A DNA stretch of 64,000 bases from Verrucomicrobiales bacterium (GTDB lineage Bacteria > Verrucomicrobiota > Verrucomicrobiia > Limisphaerales > UBA9464). Shown one piece after another: positions 37,331 through 46,419 of the stretch (position 1 is the first letter of the stretch; the number at the start of each line of letters is the position of its first letter). The notes beneath the pieces were generated by a model. That model was not told the DNA's origin and searched no databases. It saw only the letters and a program-made list of their open reading frames with translations. A program made the translations under genes and the position numbers. The DNA lies in the NCBI GenBank assembly GCA_027488845.1, contig JAIYBC010000055.1, forward strand, positions 141,301-205,300, read 5' to 3'.

Positions 37331-38186
37331 CCGGGGCAGGGGAGGCGGCGGTGGCGGCCTTGGCGGTCTCGGGCGCGGGAATGTCCGAGGCGCTTGCCTT
37401 CCTGCGACCACGGATGACGGCAACCTCTCCCTCGTCATTCATGCCGAGTTCGGGGCGGCCGGTGCGGTTGCCATAGATGTGCCGGATCTCGACCTCGCCA
37501 TCCGGGCTGATCCGGTGGTGGACGAACTCGTCGGCGCCGACCTGATGGAGGACGTGGAGTCGGTTGGTCCGGTCGAGTCGGAATTCGGAGGGCGGATTGA
37601 AGGAAACGATGGAACCGAGGCGCACGACCTTGAGGATGGTCGCCCCGGTCGGGTCGGCGACCGAGGCGAAGATCTGGGGACGCTTGAGGTAGTTCGCCTG
37701 CTGGATCATGTACTTCCGGCGTTCACCCGAGCCTCCCGACAGCCCGAACTCGCGTTCCCAGAGGATGACGCCCCGCATGATCTCGAACTCGACGGGAGCG
37801 GTGACGACGTGCTCGTTGCCGCCTCCGGTGACGACCGTCGCGGTGACCCGGTATCGGCCGATGGTGTCGAGCTTGAAGAGGGGAGCCAGGTTGAAGCGGA
37901 GGGTGCCCCGGTTGGACGGCTTGAGTGAAAAGGCACCCGTTTCCTCGGGATCCCGCAGCCGGTTCACCACCGTGCCGTCGATGTTTTCGACGCTGAAGCG
38001 GATCCAGCCGGGCTGTTCCCCGAGTCGGAGCTGGGACCCGGTGTAGTTGATGATGCGAACGACCGCGATCGCCGGTTCCGACGGAAGGAACTGGTTCTGC
38101 TCGAACTCCAGCTTGATCTCCACCTGGGCCGACAAACCGAGGTGGCCCAACAGGAGAAGCAGGGGCATTAACAACCGTGATCGCAT
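37305..38186 (-). CDS. Secreted hypothetical protein, partner of DUF481 gene
   Basis: 293 residues with a signal peptide ('LLMPLLLLLGHLGLS') and a beta-rich body ('QVEIKLEFEQNQFLPSEPAIAVVRIINYTG', 'RFNLAPLFKLDTIGRYRVTATV'), then an Ala/Pro-rich tail. The first part resembles an immunoglobulin-like fold by strand pattern, but I do not recognise a family. Its stop lies inside the start of the DUF481 gene, so they are probably co-expressed. Confidence 0.7.
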   Translation of the reverse strand: MRSRLLMPLLLLLGHLGLSAQVEIKLEFEQNQFLPSEPAIAVVRIINYTGSQLRLGEQPGWIRFSVENIDGTVVNRLRDPEETGAFSLKPSNRGTLRFNLAPLFKLDTIGRYRVTATVVTGGGNEHVVTAPVEFEIMRGVILWEREFGLSGGSGERRKYMIQQANYLKRPQIFASVADPTGATILKVVRLGSIVSFNPPSEFRLDRTNRLHVLHQVGADEFVHHRISPDGEVEIRHIYGNRTGRPELGMNDEGEVAVIRGRRKASASDIPAPETAKAATAASPAPDAKPPSNP

Positions 38187-38335
38187 CGTCCGAATCTAGG
38201 TACTGCGGCGGATGAGGCAAGGCTGGGACGTCGCGGAGACGGTGCTTTCTCACTTCGTTAGAGACAAACCGTGTCCGCGGGCGATAGTCTTGGATCCACA
38301 CTTTCGCGGTTCCCGTTTCGTTTCCGCATTCCCAG

Positions 38336-39391
38336 ATGAAGAGTCTCCCAGCCTCCAAGCGCTCCGGCATCCTTGCCGGCGGCAACTGGATCATCGACCA
38401 GGTCAAGATCATCGATTCGTACCCGGCGCTCGAACAGTTGGCCAACATCCGCAGCCAGCATCAGGGCACCGGCGGATCGCCGTACAACATCCTCCTGGAC
38501 CTCGCCAAGCTGGGGGTGGAGTTCCCGCTCTTCGGCGCCGGACTGGTCGGGAAGGACGCCTTGGGGCAGTCCATCCTCGAGGACTGTGCCAAGCACAAGA
38601 TCGACACCAAGCACCTGAAGTCCACGGCCGAGGCCGCGACCAGCTTCACGGATGTCATGACCATCCAGGGCTCGGGCAAGCGCACGTTCTTCCACAATCG
38701 CGGTGCCAACGCGCTCTGGGACGGCAAGGACATCGACTTCACCAAGTCCAAGGCACGCATCTTCCACCTGGGCTACCTGCTCCTGCTGGACAAGATGGAC
38801 TTCGTCGGCAAGGACGGCCTGACCGGTGCCGCCAAGCTTCTCGCCGCGGCGCAGGCCGCGGGGCTCAAGACCTGCGTCGACGTGGTCAGCGAGGTGGGCG
38901 ACCGCTTCAAGGCGGTGGTCACCCCGGCCCTCAAGCACTGCGACTACGCCATCATCAACGAATACGAGGCGGGCATGGTCACGGGCTTCCGCATCCGCAA
39001 GGAAGGGGTGCTCGACACCGTCTCCCTCCGCCATGCGGCCGGAGCCATCCTGCAGTTGGGCGTCAAGGATCTCGTGGTGATCCATTTCCCGGAGGGCTGC
39101 TTCGCCCGCACCCGCGACGGCAAGGACCATTGGCAGCCTTCCCTGAAGGTTCCGGCCAAGGCGATCGCCGGCACGGCCGGGGCGGGTGATGCCTTCGCGG
39201 CGGGCGTCCTCCTGGGACTCCATGAGGGTTGGGATCTCCAGAAGTCGATGCTCACCGGCGTCTGCGCCGCAGCCGCCTCGCTCAGCGATCCGACCTGTAC
39301 GGGCGGCATGAAGCCGTTGGCGCAGGTGGAGGCCCTGAAGAAGAAGTACGGCGTCCGTCCTCCGCTCGAGCCGAACGAAGACGACTTCTGA
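38336..39391 (+). CDS. PfkB-family carbohydrate/nucleoside kinase
   Basis: 351 residues. Family landmarks: N-terminal 'GGNWIIDQVKIID', 'GGSPYNILLDLAKLG', and the PfkB signature 2 'GTAGAGDAFAAGVLLGL', in which Asp285 is the expected catalytic base. ATP-dependent phosphorylation of a sugar, adenosine or similar hydroxyl; the substrate is not decided by motifs. Single gene with its own upstream region; convergent with the HDOD gene. Confidence 0.9.
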   Translation: MKSLPASKRSGILAGGNWIIDQVKIIDSYPALEQLANIRSQHQGTGGSPYNILLDLAKLGVEFPLFGAGLVGKDALGQSILEDCAKHKIDTKHLKSTAEAATSFTDVMTIQGSGKRTFFHNRGANALWDGKDIDFTKSKARIFHLGYLLLLDKMDFVGKDGLTGAAKLLAAAQAAGLKTCVDVVSEVGDRFKAVVTPALKHCDYAIINEYEAGMVTGFRIRKEGVLDTVSLRHAAGAILQLGVKDLVVIHFPEGCFARTRDGKDHWQPSLKVPAKAIAGTAGAGDAFAAGVLLGLHEGWDLQKSMLTGVCAAAASLSDPTCTGGMKPLAQVEALKKKYGVRPPLEPNEDDF

Positions 39392-39639
39392 CGGGTTTCG
39401 GCCGGTCCCATCCCGTTGGCATTCCGACTGCCCGGGCCATGCCGGCGTGGTCTTTTGACCGTGATCTTCGCCGCCACTCCTTGAAGGGGCGGAATCCGGC
39501 CGAGCCCTTCGCGGCGACGCAGACACGAAGGAACGGAAGGCGTCACGACCCAAGGTGCCCAACGGGTGCATTCGGCGGACGCCTGACGCCCTTCCGGCTC
39601 ACCTCAGCGGCCTTCCGCTAGGCGCAACGCCGCAGTGCC

Positions 39640-40509
39640 TCATACGAGGCATTCGACCATGCCCGGCAACCGCTCCGCGGTCCGTTCCAACACCTTCAGC
39701 GCGAAATTCCGGTTCGTCTCCGTTCCTTCGGGGAAGAGGATCTCCCAGCCCGAGACGTCCAACCAGCGGGTCGAGGTGACGGTGGGCCCTTCGCCGGGAT
39801 GTCCGAGGCCGATCGAGTTGGTGAAATGGTCGGCGATCTGGACTGCCGCGGCCAACCGGTTCTGCCTTTCGGCCCCCGCTGGAGCATGGTGGTACTGGGT
39901 GGCCAGGACCAGCGACGGACTGAGTTCCTGGGTCTTCAGGTAGATCGCCCCGAGTTGCGCGTGGTCGCAGCCGAGAACGTCGTTTTCGACATGGCGTGCG
40001 GCGCTGGCCCCGGCCTGGAGCCGCTTCAGGATCTCCTGGTAGTGGTCGGGAAAGACCGTGCCGAGGACGATCCAGCCGACGTCGTGGACCAGTCCGGCGA
40101 CATAGTCGAGGTCGTCCCCCGGCTCGGGTGTCGCCAGCATCAGTTCCTTGGTGACCATGGCGGTCGCGATGCAGTGCTTCCAGAGGTCGCGCCAGTTGGA
40201 GTCCTTGGAACCGGTCAGGCGTTTGAAGTCGTCGATGACCGGGGTCATCATGGCCAGTTCCCGCACTTGGCGGACGCCGACGAAGAAAACGGCCTCCTCC
40301 AGGTTGGTGACCTTGTGGGCGAGGCCGAAATGGGCGGAGTTCACCAGGCGCAGCAGGCGCGCGGTGAGCCCGGGATCGCGGCGGATCACCTCGGAGATCT
40401 GGCCGGCATAACGTTGTTCGGCGGCCAGCAGTTCACGGAGGGCACCCTGGATGCTCCGCAGCGAGGGCAGACGGGGGCAGAGGCGGACACGGTTCTGTAT
40501 CTCCGCCAT
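39640..40509 (-). CDS. HDOD domain signalling protein
   Basis: 289 residues, a non-catalytic relative of HD-GYP domains. Helix-rich with 'RDPGLTARLLRLVNSAHFGL', 'EAVFFVGVRQVRELAMMTPV' and 'YVAGLVHDVGWIVLGTVFP'. HDOD proteins take part in chemotaxis, two-component and c-di-GMP related signalling. I prefer ATG 40509, which has a GAGG nine bases upstream; 40557 is the alternative and would add 16 residues. It is divergent from CheX, and the pairing suggests one signalling unit. Confidence 0.85.
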   Translation of the reverse strand: MAEIQNRVRLCPRLPSLRSIQGALRELLAAEQRYAGQISEVIRRDPGLTARLLRLVNSAHFGLAHKVTNLEEAVFFVGVRQVRELAMMTPVIDDFKRLTGSKDSNWRDLWKHCIATAMVTKELMLATPEPGDDLDYVAGLVHDVGWIVLGTVFPDHYQEILKRLQAGASAARHVENDVLGCDHAQLGAIYLKTQELSPSLVLATQYHHAPAGAERQNRLAAAVQIADHFTNSIGLGHPGEGPTVTSTRWLDVSGWEILFPEGTETNRNFALKVLERTAERLPGMVECLV

Positions 40510-40686
40510 TGTGAACGGCCTCGGCGCCGGCCTGGCCGGGATCGGTGCAGCGGTCATTTGAGCATGGATCGGCAGGAGTCCACCGGGACTGAAACGGATT
40601 CTTCCGGGGATCCGCGGCCGATCGGTGCCCCGGTCCGGAGGCTTGCAGCCGCTTCGGAGACATTCCCGCTCAAGTCCTTTCACGGG

Positions 40687-41187
40687 ATGCCGATCACGCC
40701 CTTGATGATCGCAGACATCGAGCAGTTGATCGGATCCTGTGTGACCGACGTGTTCGGCACCATGCTCAGCATGGACGTTCACCCTGCTGCCTCCAGCGAC
40801 CCGGCGGATCCTCCCAGCGAGGCCCACGTTGCGTCCGCTGTCGGCTTCAGCGGGGTGATCACCGGGGTCGTTTACATCTACACGTCGAGTTCCTTCGCCC
40901 GACGTTGTGCCGGATCGATGCTCGGGTTGACCGACGCCGAGATCGACGGTGACGAGATGGTCAACGACGTGATGGGAGAGATCGCCAACATGGTGGTCGG
41001 CAACCTCAAGTCGGGCCTTTGCGACCGCGGGCTGACCTGCGTCCTCACCATCCCCTCCATCGTCCGCGGCAAGTTCAGCATCGAACCGATCAGTTCGAGC
41101 GAGCGGAAGGTCTTCCACTTCACCTGCGAATCCCGGCCGCTCCTGGTCGAGGTGATGATCAAGCATTCCTCGGAACGCGCCGCCTGA
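40687..41187 (+). CDS. cheX: CheX-type chemotaxis phosphatase
   Basis: 166 residues. The CheC/CheX/FliY-family site is present as 'EIANMVVGNLKSGL' with the expected Glu and Asn, which remove phosphate from CheY-like receivers. Body 'ASAVGFSGVITGVVYIY' fits the CheX fold. Start may be ATG 40687 or an upstream ATG at 40564; the family N-terminus is near 40705. It is followed 34 bp later by a receiver protein that would be its natural substrate. Confidence 0.82.
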   Translation: MPITPLMIADIEQLIGSCVTDVFGTMLSMDVHPAASSDPADPPSEAHVASAVGFSGVITGVVYIYTSSSFARRCAGSMLGLTDAEIDGDEMVNDVMGEIANMVVGNLKSGLCDRGLTCVLTIPSIVRGKFSIEPISSSERKVFHFTCESRPLLVEVMIKHSSERAA

Positions 41188-41221
41188 TCCCAACCCGTTT
41201 TCCCCAAGCACCCGATTTCAC

Positions 41222-42367
41222 ATGAAGCCGAAAATCCTCACCGTAGACGACAGCAAGACGATCCGCCTGATCGTCGGGAAGGCGTTCAAGCCGTTCGATG
41301 TCGACGTCTTCGAGGCCTCCAATGGCGTCGAGGGACTCGCCGTCGCGTCCCGCGAGAAGCCGGACATCATCATCCTCGACATCACGATGCCGATCATGGA
41401 CGGCTCGGAGTGTCTCGCGAAGCTGAAGTCCAACCCGGACCTCAAGTCGATTCCGGTCATCATGCTCACCGCCGAGTCCGGCAGGGAGAACGTGCTCAAG
41501 ATCGCGAAGATGGGCGTGCGGGACTACCTGGTGAAGCCCTTCAAGGAGGATCTCCTGATCGAGCGCGTCGGCCGGGTGATTGAACTCAAGGCGAAGGGCG
41601 AGGGGATCAAGAAGGCGAAGCGCTACGACGATCCGCTCAGCGTGCTCGTGGTGGACGACAAGCCGGCCATCATCGAGCAGATCAAGTCCGCGGTCGCCGA
41701 TACCCCGTGGACAGTCCATGGCCGGACCCAGACCGGCGAGGCCGTCGATTTCTGTTCCCAGAACCTTCCCGACGCGATCCTGGTGAGCCTCACGTTGCCC
41801 GACAACGCGGGCTTCACGCTCTTCCAGATGTTCCGTGCGAGCGCCAAGACCAAGGCGACGCCGGTGTTCGGTATGTGCGTGAAGACGGCGTCCGAGGAGC
41901 AGCTCCGCGCCCAACAGGTGGGCTTCACCGGCGTGGTCACCAAGCCGCTCGATCCCGATGAGCTGAAGTCCAAGATCTGCCGTTCGCTGAACCTGGACAC
42001 CTCCTACAAATACTTCCAGCAGCGGGAGGGCGTCCTCGTGCTGTCGCTTCCCGCCACGCTGACCCCGAACGTGGCCAACGAGATCAGCCTCCAGCTCCGG
42101 CCGAAGGTGGCCGAGGCGGTGGATTCGGGTCTTGGGAAGATGGTCGTGGACATGGGCCAACTGCGCGTGGCGGACGTCAACCTCGTCCGTCTGGGCATCT
42201 CGGCGATCCAGCTTTGTGGCGAGCTTTCCCTGAAGCACCGGCTGGTCGGTTCCAGCCTGGTCCAGCAGGAGTGCCGCAACTACGAGGAAACCAAGGACTG
42301 GCAGTTCGTCGCCTCCTTCGAGGAGGCGGTGGCCGCCCTGAACGACCCCATGGCTGTGGCGGCCTGA
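41222..42367 (+). CDS. Response regulator with two receiver domains and C-terminal STAS-like domain
   Basis: 381 residues. Receiver 1 is intact: Asp9/Asp10, phosphoacceptor Asp53 in 'IILDITMP', Lys105 in 'YLVKPF'. Receiver 2 starts 'VLVVDDKP' but has Ser189 at the phosphoacceptor place ('ILVSLTLP'), so it is likely not phosphorylated. The last ~110 residues ('GVLVLSLPATLTPNVANEIS ... MVVDMGQLRVADVNLVRLG') look like a STAS/anti-anti-sigma fold. The CheX gene immediately upstream probably dephosphorylates receiver 1. Confidence 0.88.
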   Translation: MKPKILTVDDSKTIRLIVGKAFKPFDVDVFEASNGVEGLAVASREKPDIIILDITMPIMDGSECLAKLKSNPDLKSIPVIMLTAESGRENVLKIAKMGVRDYLVKPFKEDLLIERVGRVIELKAKGEGIKKAKRYDDPLSVLVVDDKPAIIEQIKSAVADTPWTVHGRTQTGEAVDFCSQNLPDAILVSLTLPDNAGFTLFQMFRASAKTKATPVFGMCVKTASEEQLRAQQVGFTGVVTKPLDPDELKSKICRSLNLDTSYKYFQQREGVLVLSLPATLTPNVANEISLQLRPKVAEAVDSGLGKMVVDMGQLRVADVNLVRLGISAIQLCGELSLKHRLVGSSLVQQECRNYEETKDWQFVASFEEAVAALNDPMAVAA

Positions 42368-42406
42368 ACGGCCGCACCACCGTGGTGGCGTCATCGCAAG
42401 GACGTG

Positions 42407-43012
42407 ATGCGCTCCACAATCAACCTGGGATTCGTCGCCGCGGTTTCCGCGGCGACGGTCCAATCCGCCCCGCAGGGGTATCTTGCCGTCGTCGGCCCGA
42501 AGCCGCTGATGTTCGCCAAGCCGGCGATTCCGCTGGCGCTGGCGATCTCGCGGCTGCCGTCGCTGGCCACCGTGACCCCGGATCCGCGGGTGCGCTACGC
42601 CGCGGCAACCAACGAGCCGGTGATCCTGCCGCCGCCGGGTTCCCCGACCAACACGGTCGCCAATCCCACCGTGGGGTCGGGTGCTTCCACGACGGAGGCG
42701 GGTTCCATGCCCGCCGGGACCTGGCCAGACGAGTTCCAGGGACCTCCTGCAGACCCCTCCGGGGGCGTCGCCCCAGGTGGATTTCCGGTTCCGTGGGGCC
42801 TCAAGGCACCGGGGGATCCGGGCTCCCAGTCCGATCGGGGGCTGCCGCTGCTGTCGCTCCAGATGCTGGTGCCGTTCTTCCGGGATCCCGCGACCACCAA
42901 CCGGACGAATCCGATCTTCCTGTCGGTTCCGTTCCAGCCGGGGCAACCGGCCGTCCCGGGGCCCGCCCCGGCTCCGGCCGCCTCCAGCACCGCCACCTAC
43001 GAGCAACACTGA
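42407..43012 (+). CDS. Secreted Pro/Ala-rich hypothetical protein
   Basis: 201 residues from the ATG at 42407, with AAGGA five bases upstream. Signal-like N-terminus 'RSTINLGFVAAVSAATVQSA', then low-complexity Pro/Gly/Ala-rich sequence. No known domain. First of three genes packed end to end (42407-44925): 3 bp to the TPR protein and then an ATGA overlap. Confidence 0.62.
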   Translation: MRSTINLGFVAAVSAATVQSAPQGYLAVVGPKPLMFAKPAIPLALAISRLPSLATVTPDPRVRYAAATNEPVILPPPGSPTNTVANPTVGSGASTTEAGSMPAGTWPDEFQGPPADPSGGVAPGGFPVPWGLKAPGDPGSQSDRGLPLLSLQMLVPFFRDPATTNRTNPIFLSVPFQPGQPAVPGPAPAPAASSTATYEQH

Positions 43013-43015
43013 TCC

Positions 43016-44473
43016 ATGAACCGTACCCGGACGAAACGGTCCTGCCTGAACCGCTGCAGCCTCCTTGTTGCGGCAGGCCTGCTCGGGGCCGGTCCCGGAC
43101 TTCTGGTGGGATCCGAGGCGACGACGGGGAAGCCCCACGGTTCCCCAGCCGGCCACGCCGCACCGCCGGCGAAGGTGGAGCCTCCACACGCGGCCCCGCT
43201 CAACTCGAACTCCGGCCATACCGCGCCGCTGGTCGATCAGGTCCACGACTCGCTCAAGGCCCCCTTCGAACCGGAGATACCGTTGCCGGCGGAGATCACC
43301 GCCTCGGGGAACCTGCTGCTGAAGCAGGTTCCACCCGTCACCGTCGACGAGTTGCGCCCGTGGCGCACCCAGGTGGAAGGCGCGCTCCGGATGCGGAAGG
43401 AGAAGAACCTCGTCGGGGCGGAGAACATGCTGATCGGGATCCTGCAGGCCGACGCCCCGCCGGTGATCCAAAGGGAGTGTCTCAAGCACCTCGCCCAGTT
43501 CGCCATCGAGGCGCGGCAATACAGCCGCGCGCAGCAGATCTATTCCCAGTTGGTCAGCCGTTTCCCATCGGACCCCGAATCCCCTGAGATCCTCTTCCGC
43601 CAGGGGATGCTCTTCCGCCAGATGGGGGCCGAGTCCATGGCGTTGGCGAAGTTCTACGCGGTCATGTCCTCGGCCATCAGCATCGCCGAGTCGAGTCTCC
43701 CCCGCTACAAGAGCCTCGTCCTCCTGGCCCAGACCGAGATCGCCGACACCTACTACCTCCAGGGCAAGCATTCCGCCGCCGTGGAGTTCTTCCGCAAGGT
43801 GCTCAAGCTCGAGCATCCGGAGGTCAACGAGGCGCTGATCCGATACAAGCTCGTCAAGTCGCTGTCGGCGCTGGAACGCCACACCGACGTCATCGCCGAG
43901 TCCGAGCTCTTCATCGCGCGCTGTGCGGCCGCGAACGAGTTGGCCGAGGTCCGTTTCCTCCTGTCCGAGTCCTTCCGCAAGGTCGGGCGCACCCGCGATG
44001 CGCTGGAGCAGACGCTGGCGCTCCTCAAGGCCGGACAGGCCGCCGCCGCGAAGGACCCGGAGACCTGGGCCTACTGGCAGCAGAGGACCGGCAACGACCT
44101 CGCCAACCAGCTCTACCGCGAAGGGGACTACGCCTCCGCGCTCCAGGTCTACGACACGCTCGCCCGCCTTCAGGATTCCCCCACCTGGCAGCTTCCGGCC
44201 TGGTATCAGATGGGTCTGGTGTACGAGCGGCTTGGCCATGTCGAGAAGGCGGTCGAGACCTATCGCAAGATCCTGCTCCGCCAGGCGGAGGTCACCAATG
44301 CCACCCCGGGCCTGGCACTGGTCTTCGAGATGTCCAAGTGGCGCTCGGAGAACATTTCCTGGGCGAATTCCGCGGAGAAGGAGTCCCGTGCCGCCATCCG
44401 CGGCGTTGACCTGCCTGAATCCACGAATGGCGCCGCGCCTTCGGATCTGTCACAGATCCGTCGGAAGCCATGA
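43016..44473 (+). CDS. TPR-repeat protein with signal/anchor
   Basis: 485 residues. Hydrophobic N-terminal segment ('NRCSLLVAAGLLGAGPGLLVG'), a low-complexity linker, then about 10 TPR-like helix pairs such as 'ARQYSRAQQIYSQLVSRFP', 'GKHSAAVEFFRKVLKLEHP' and 'GHVEKAVETYRKILLRQ'. Likely a periplasmic or membrane-bound scaffold. Starts 3 bp after the previous stop; its own stop overlaps the next start (ATGA). Confidence 0.8.
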   Translation: MNRTRTKRSCLNRCSLLVAAGLLGAGPGLLVGSEATTGKPHGSPAGHAAPPAKVEPPHAAPLNSNSGHTAPLVDQVHDSLKAPFEPEIPLPAEITASGNLLLKQVPPVTVDELRPWRTQVEGALRMRKEKNLVGAENMLIGILQADAPPVIQRECLKHLAQFAIEARQYSRAQQIYSQLVSRFPSDPESPEILFRQGMLFRQMGAESMALAKFYAVMSSAISIAESSLPRYKSLVLLAQTEIADTYYLQGKHSAAVEFFRKVLKLEHPEVNEALIRYKLVKSLSALERHTDVIAESELFIARCAAANELAEVRFLLSESFRKVGRTRDALEQTLALLKAGQAAAAKDPETWAYWQQRTGNDLANQLYREGDYASALQVYDTLARLQDSPTWQLPAWYQMGLVYERLGHVEKAVETYRKILLRQAEVTNATPGLALVFEMSKWRSENISWANSAEKESRAAIRGVDLPESTNGAAPSDLSQIRRKP

Positions 44474-44925
44474 CCGAGGTCCCGGACATCGTCGCAGATC
44501 TGCGCCATCACCTCGCCCTCCACACCGAGTTGCTGGGTTGGGTGGAACGTGAGTCCCAGGCGCTCCGTCAGCCGGACGGCAAGAGTCCCTTCGAAGTCTA
44601 CCAGGCCCGCAAGGAGGCTCTCCCGCGTCTCGAGGTGTCGCTGGCGAGGCTGCGTCACCACCGCGAGGCGTGGATGGCGATGACCCCGGAACAACGTTCC
44701 GCCTTTCCCGAGGTTCGGAACCTCCTCCGACAGAACCAGGACCTGATCTTGAGGCTGATCGTCCTGGACCGGGAGAACGAGCAGTGGCTGTTGCGACGGG
44801 GACTGGTGCCGCCAAAACATCTTCCGCCGGTGAATCGCCAACGTCCCCACTACGTGGCGGACCTCTATCGGCGGCAGTCGGGTGGCGCGTCTGCCGGAGA
44901 GCCGGGGGCAGGCACCCCGGGCTGA
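44470..44925 (+). CDS. Small helical protein, FlgN-like in pattern
   Basis: 151 residues, mostly helix: 'DLRHHLALHTELLGWVERESQAL ... FEVYQARKEALPRLEVSLARLRHHREAW'. Charged helices and a mid-protein 'YQARKEAL' recall FlgN/secretion-chaperone proteins, but similarity is only in pattern. Overlaps the TPR gene by 4 bp, so the trio is translated together. No flagellar genes occur in the window. Confidence 0.6.
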   Translation: MTEVPDIVADLRHHLALHTELLGWVERESQALRQPDGKSPFEVYQARKEALPRLEVSLARLRHHREAWMAMTPEQRSAFPEVRNLLRQNQDLILRLIVLDRENEQWLLRRGLVPPKHLPPVNRQRPHYVADLYRRQSGGASAGEPGAGTPG

Positions 44926-45017
44926 TCCGCGGACAGGTCCTTGCGATGGGGCCGCAACCGAACGTTTGGATTGCCAGCCGCTCGCTTCGCTGGCATTCAG
45001 TCCCGGACTGATGAGCG

Positions 45018-45102
45018 CCGGTGTGGCGAAATGGCAGACGCGATAGACTCAAAATCTGTTTCCCGCAAGGGAGTGGGGGTTCGAGTCCCTCCACCGGCAC
45101 CA
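45018..45102 (+). tRNA. tRNA-Leu (anticodon CAA)
   Basis: 85-nt cloverleaf with a 7-bp acceptor stem (GCCGGTG/CACCGGC), class II long variable arm (TCCC-GCAA-GGGA), anticodon loop CTCAAAA giving CAA (reads UUG), T-arm with TTCGAGT, and encoded CCA at 45100-45102. Confidence 0.97.
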
Positions 45103-45109
45103 TCTGTAC

Positions 45110-45138
45110 AACCGCGAGCGATCGCGGTTTTCGTTTTC
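45110..45138 (+). terminator. Intrinsic terminator after tRNA-Leu
   Basis: 8-bp stem (AACCGCGA with TCGCGGTT), GCGA tetraloop, and a following TTCGTTTT run, 8 bp after the tRNA. A classical rho-independent signal. Confidence 0.85.
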
Positions 45139-45428
45139 CTGGATTCGAGGCCGTCTCGGCCCGCCGATTCGCGGTCTGGGATTTTGCGCCGGGGGACTTC
45201 ACCCCAAGGTGCCGGGCCCAAGACGAGCGATGGGAAAACCTCGGCTTCCTTGGCGGCGAAGCCGACGCCGTGCGGGGGCGGCGTTCGCCTCCTCGGATCC
45301 GATTCACCGGCCGGCGTCTGGGCGCCTTCGGGTTCAGTCCTGCTTTCCTTGCGGGCCTTGGGACAAGTCGGTCGCCACAAAATCCCTTTCCCACGGAGGT
45401 CCGCCCGCCATCATGGCGGCCCGTTTCC
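45139..45428. other. 290-bp intergenic region before LRR gene
   Basis: No gene, RNA or clear promoter seen; several open frames cross it without codon support or credible starts. Confidence 0.5.
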
Positions 45429-46286
45429 ATGAGCAAGCTTCTCCCACGCCTTCTGTTGTGCATCGCAGGGTTCCTCCCGTCGGGTTTGGAGGCCGCGGAT
45501 GCCACCAATTCGCCGGTTTCCATCTTCGCCGACAAACGCCTTGAGGCGGCCGTCCGGCAGCAGGTCTTTGCGAAGCGCGGGACCCAGGAGCCGTTGACCG
45601 CCGCCGACGTCGGGAACGTGTCCACGGTTTCGGCTCCCTTCGCCGGGATCACCAACCTGTCCGGTCTCGAACACTGCCGGTCCCTCGCGATGTTGGAGGT
45701 CCCGGGCAACCGGATCGTCGACCTGCGTCCCCTGTCCGGATTGAAGCAGCTTCAGTTGGTCAACGTGGCGTCCAACAACGTGAAGGTGCTCAGCCCGCTT
45801 TCCGGCGTTCCTGCGTTGCAGTACCTGGAACTGACCCGGAACCAGGTCTCGGACGTCTCCCCGTTGGCCGGACTCACCAACCTCGCCTCGGTCTATCTCA
45901 CCGGCAACCGCCTGACCTCGGTGTCCGCTCTGACCAACCTGACCCGCCTCACCACGGTCTATCTCGATGGCAACAAGATCTCCAGCCTCGCGGGGTTCGA
46001 GTCGTTGCGGAGCATCACGTCGCTCTCCGCGTCGAAGAACCGGATCGCCGACCTCTCCCCGGTGGCGGGATTCCGCGCGCCGTTCCACCTGAACTTCTCC
46101 GGCAATCGCATCCGCGATCTGTCCCCCTTGGAGAAATGGATGGCCCCGGACCTCGCCGGTCCCCGTTCGTTCGCTCCCTTCGTCCGCGTCCATCTCGAGG
46201 ACAATCCGCTTTCCCGCAACTCGAGGAAGATCGCCGAGGGGTTGAAGTCGAAGGGGGCGCGCATCAATCCCACCGGATCGAACTGA
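45429..46286 (+). CDS. Secreted leucine-rich repeat protein
   Basis: 285 residues from the ATG at 45429 with signal peptide 'LLPRLLLCIAGFLPSGLEA'. About seven 22-residue LRRs of the bacterial (internalin-like) type, for example 'LTNLASVYLTGNRLTSVSAL' and 'LTRLTTVYLDGNKISSLAGF'. Such solenoids bind proteins. No anchor motif is seen, so likely extracellular or periplasmic. Confidence 0.84.
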   Translation: MSKLLPRLLLCIAGFLPSGLEAADATNSPVSIFADKRLEAAVRQQVFAKRGTQEPLTAADVGNVSTVSAPFAGITNLSGLEHCRSLAMLEVPGNRIVDLRPLSGLKQLQLVNVASNNVKVLSPLSGVPALQYLELTRNQVSDVSPLAGLTNLASVYLTGNRLTSVSALTNLTRLTTVYLDGNKISSLAGFESLRSITSLSASKNRIADLSPVAGFRAPFHLNFSGNRIRDLSPLEKWMAPDLAGPRSFAPFVRVHLEDNPLSRNSRKIAEGLKSKGARINPTGSN

Positions 46287-46419
46287 GACGGACTCCTTCG
46301 GAACCGCTCCGCCTTCGGGGCCGCGGAAACGCAGGGTGCCGCTTGGCACCGTGTGGCAAAGGGGAGGGAACGGGGGTGTCTCCCTCGTCCGGGCCGGTCA
46401 CCGGACCGTGTTTGACGGG

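Noticed and set aside
41159-44239. Long minus-strand frame across the response regulator and TPR genes
   Set aside because: It has antisense composition and no recognisable domains; plus-strand genes with RBS and overlaps explain the region.
44470-44925. Flagellar FlgN and a flagellar operon
   Set aside because: Only a pattern resemblance of one small helical protein; no flagellin, hook or motor genes nearby.
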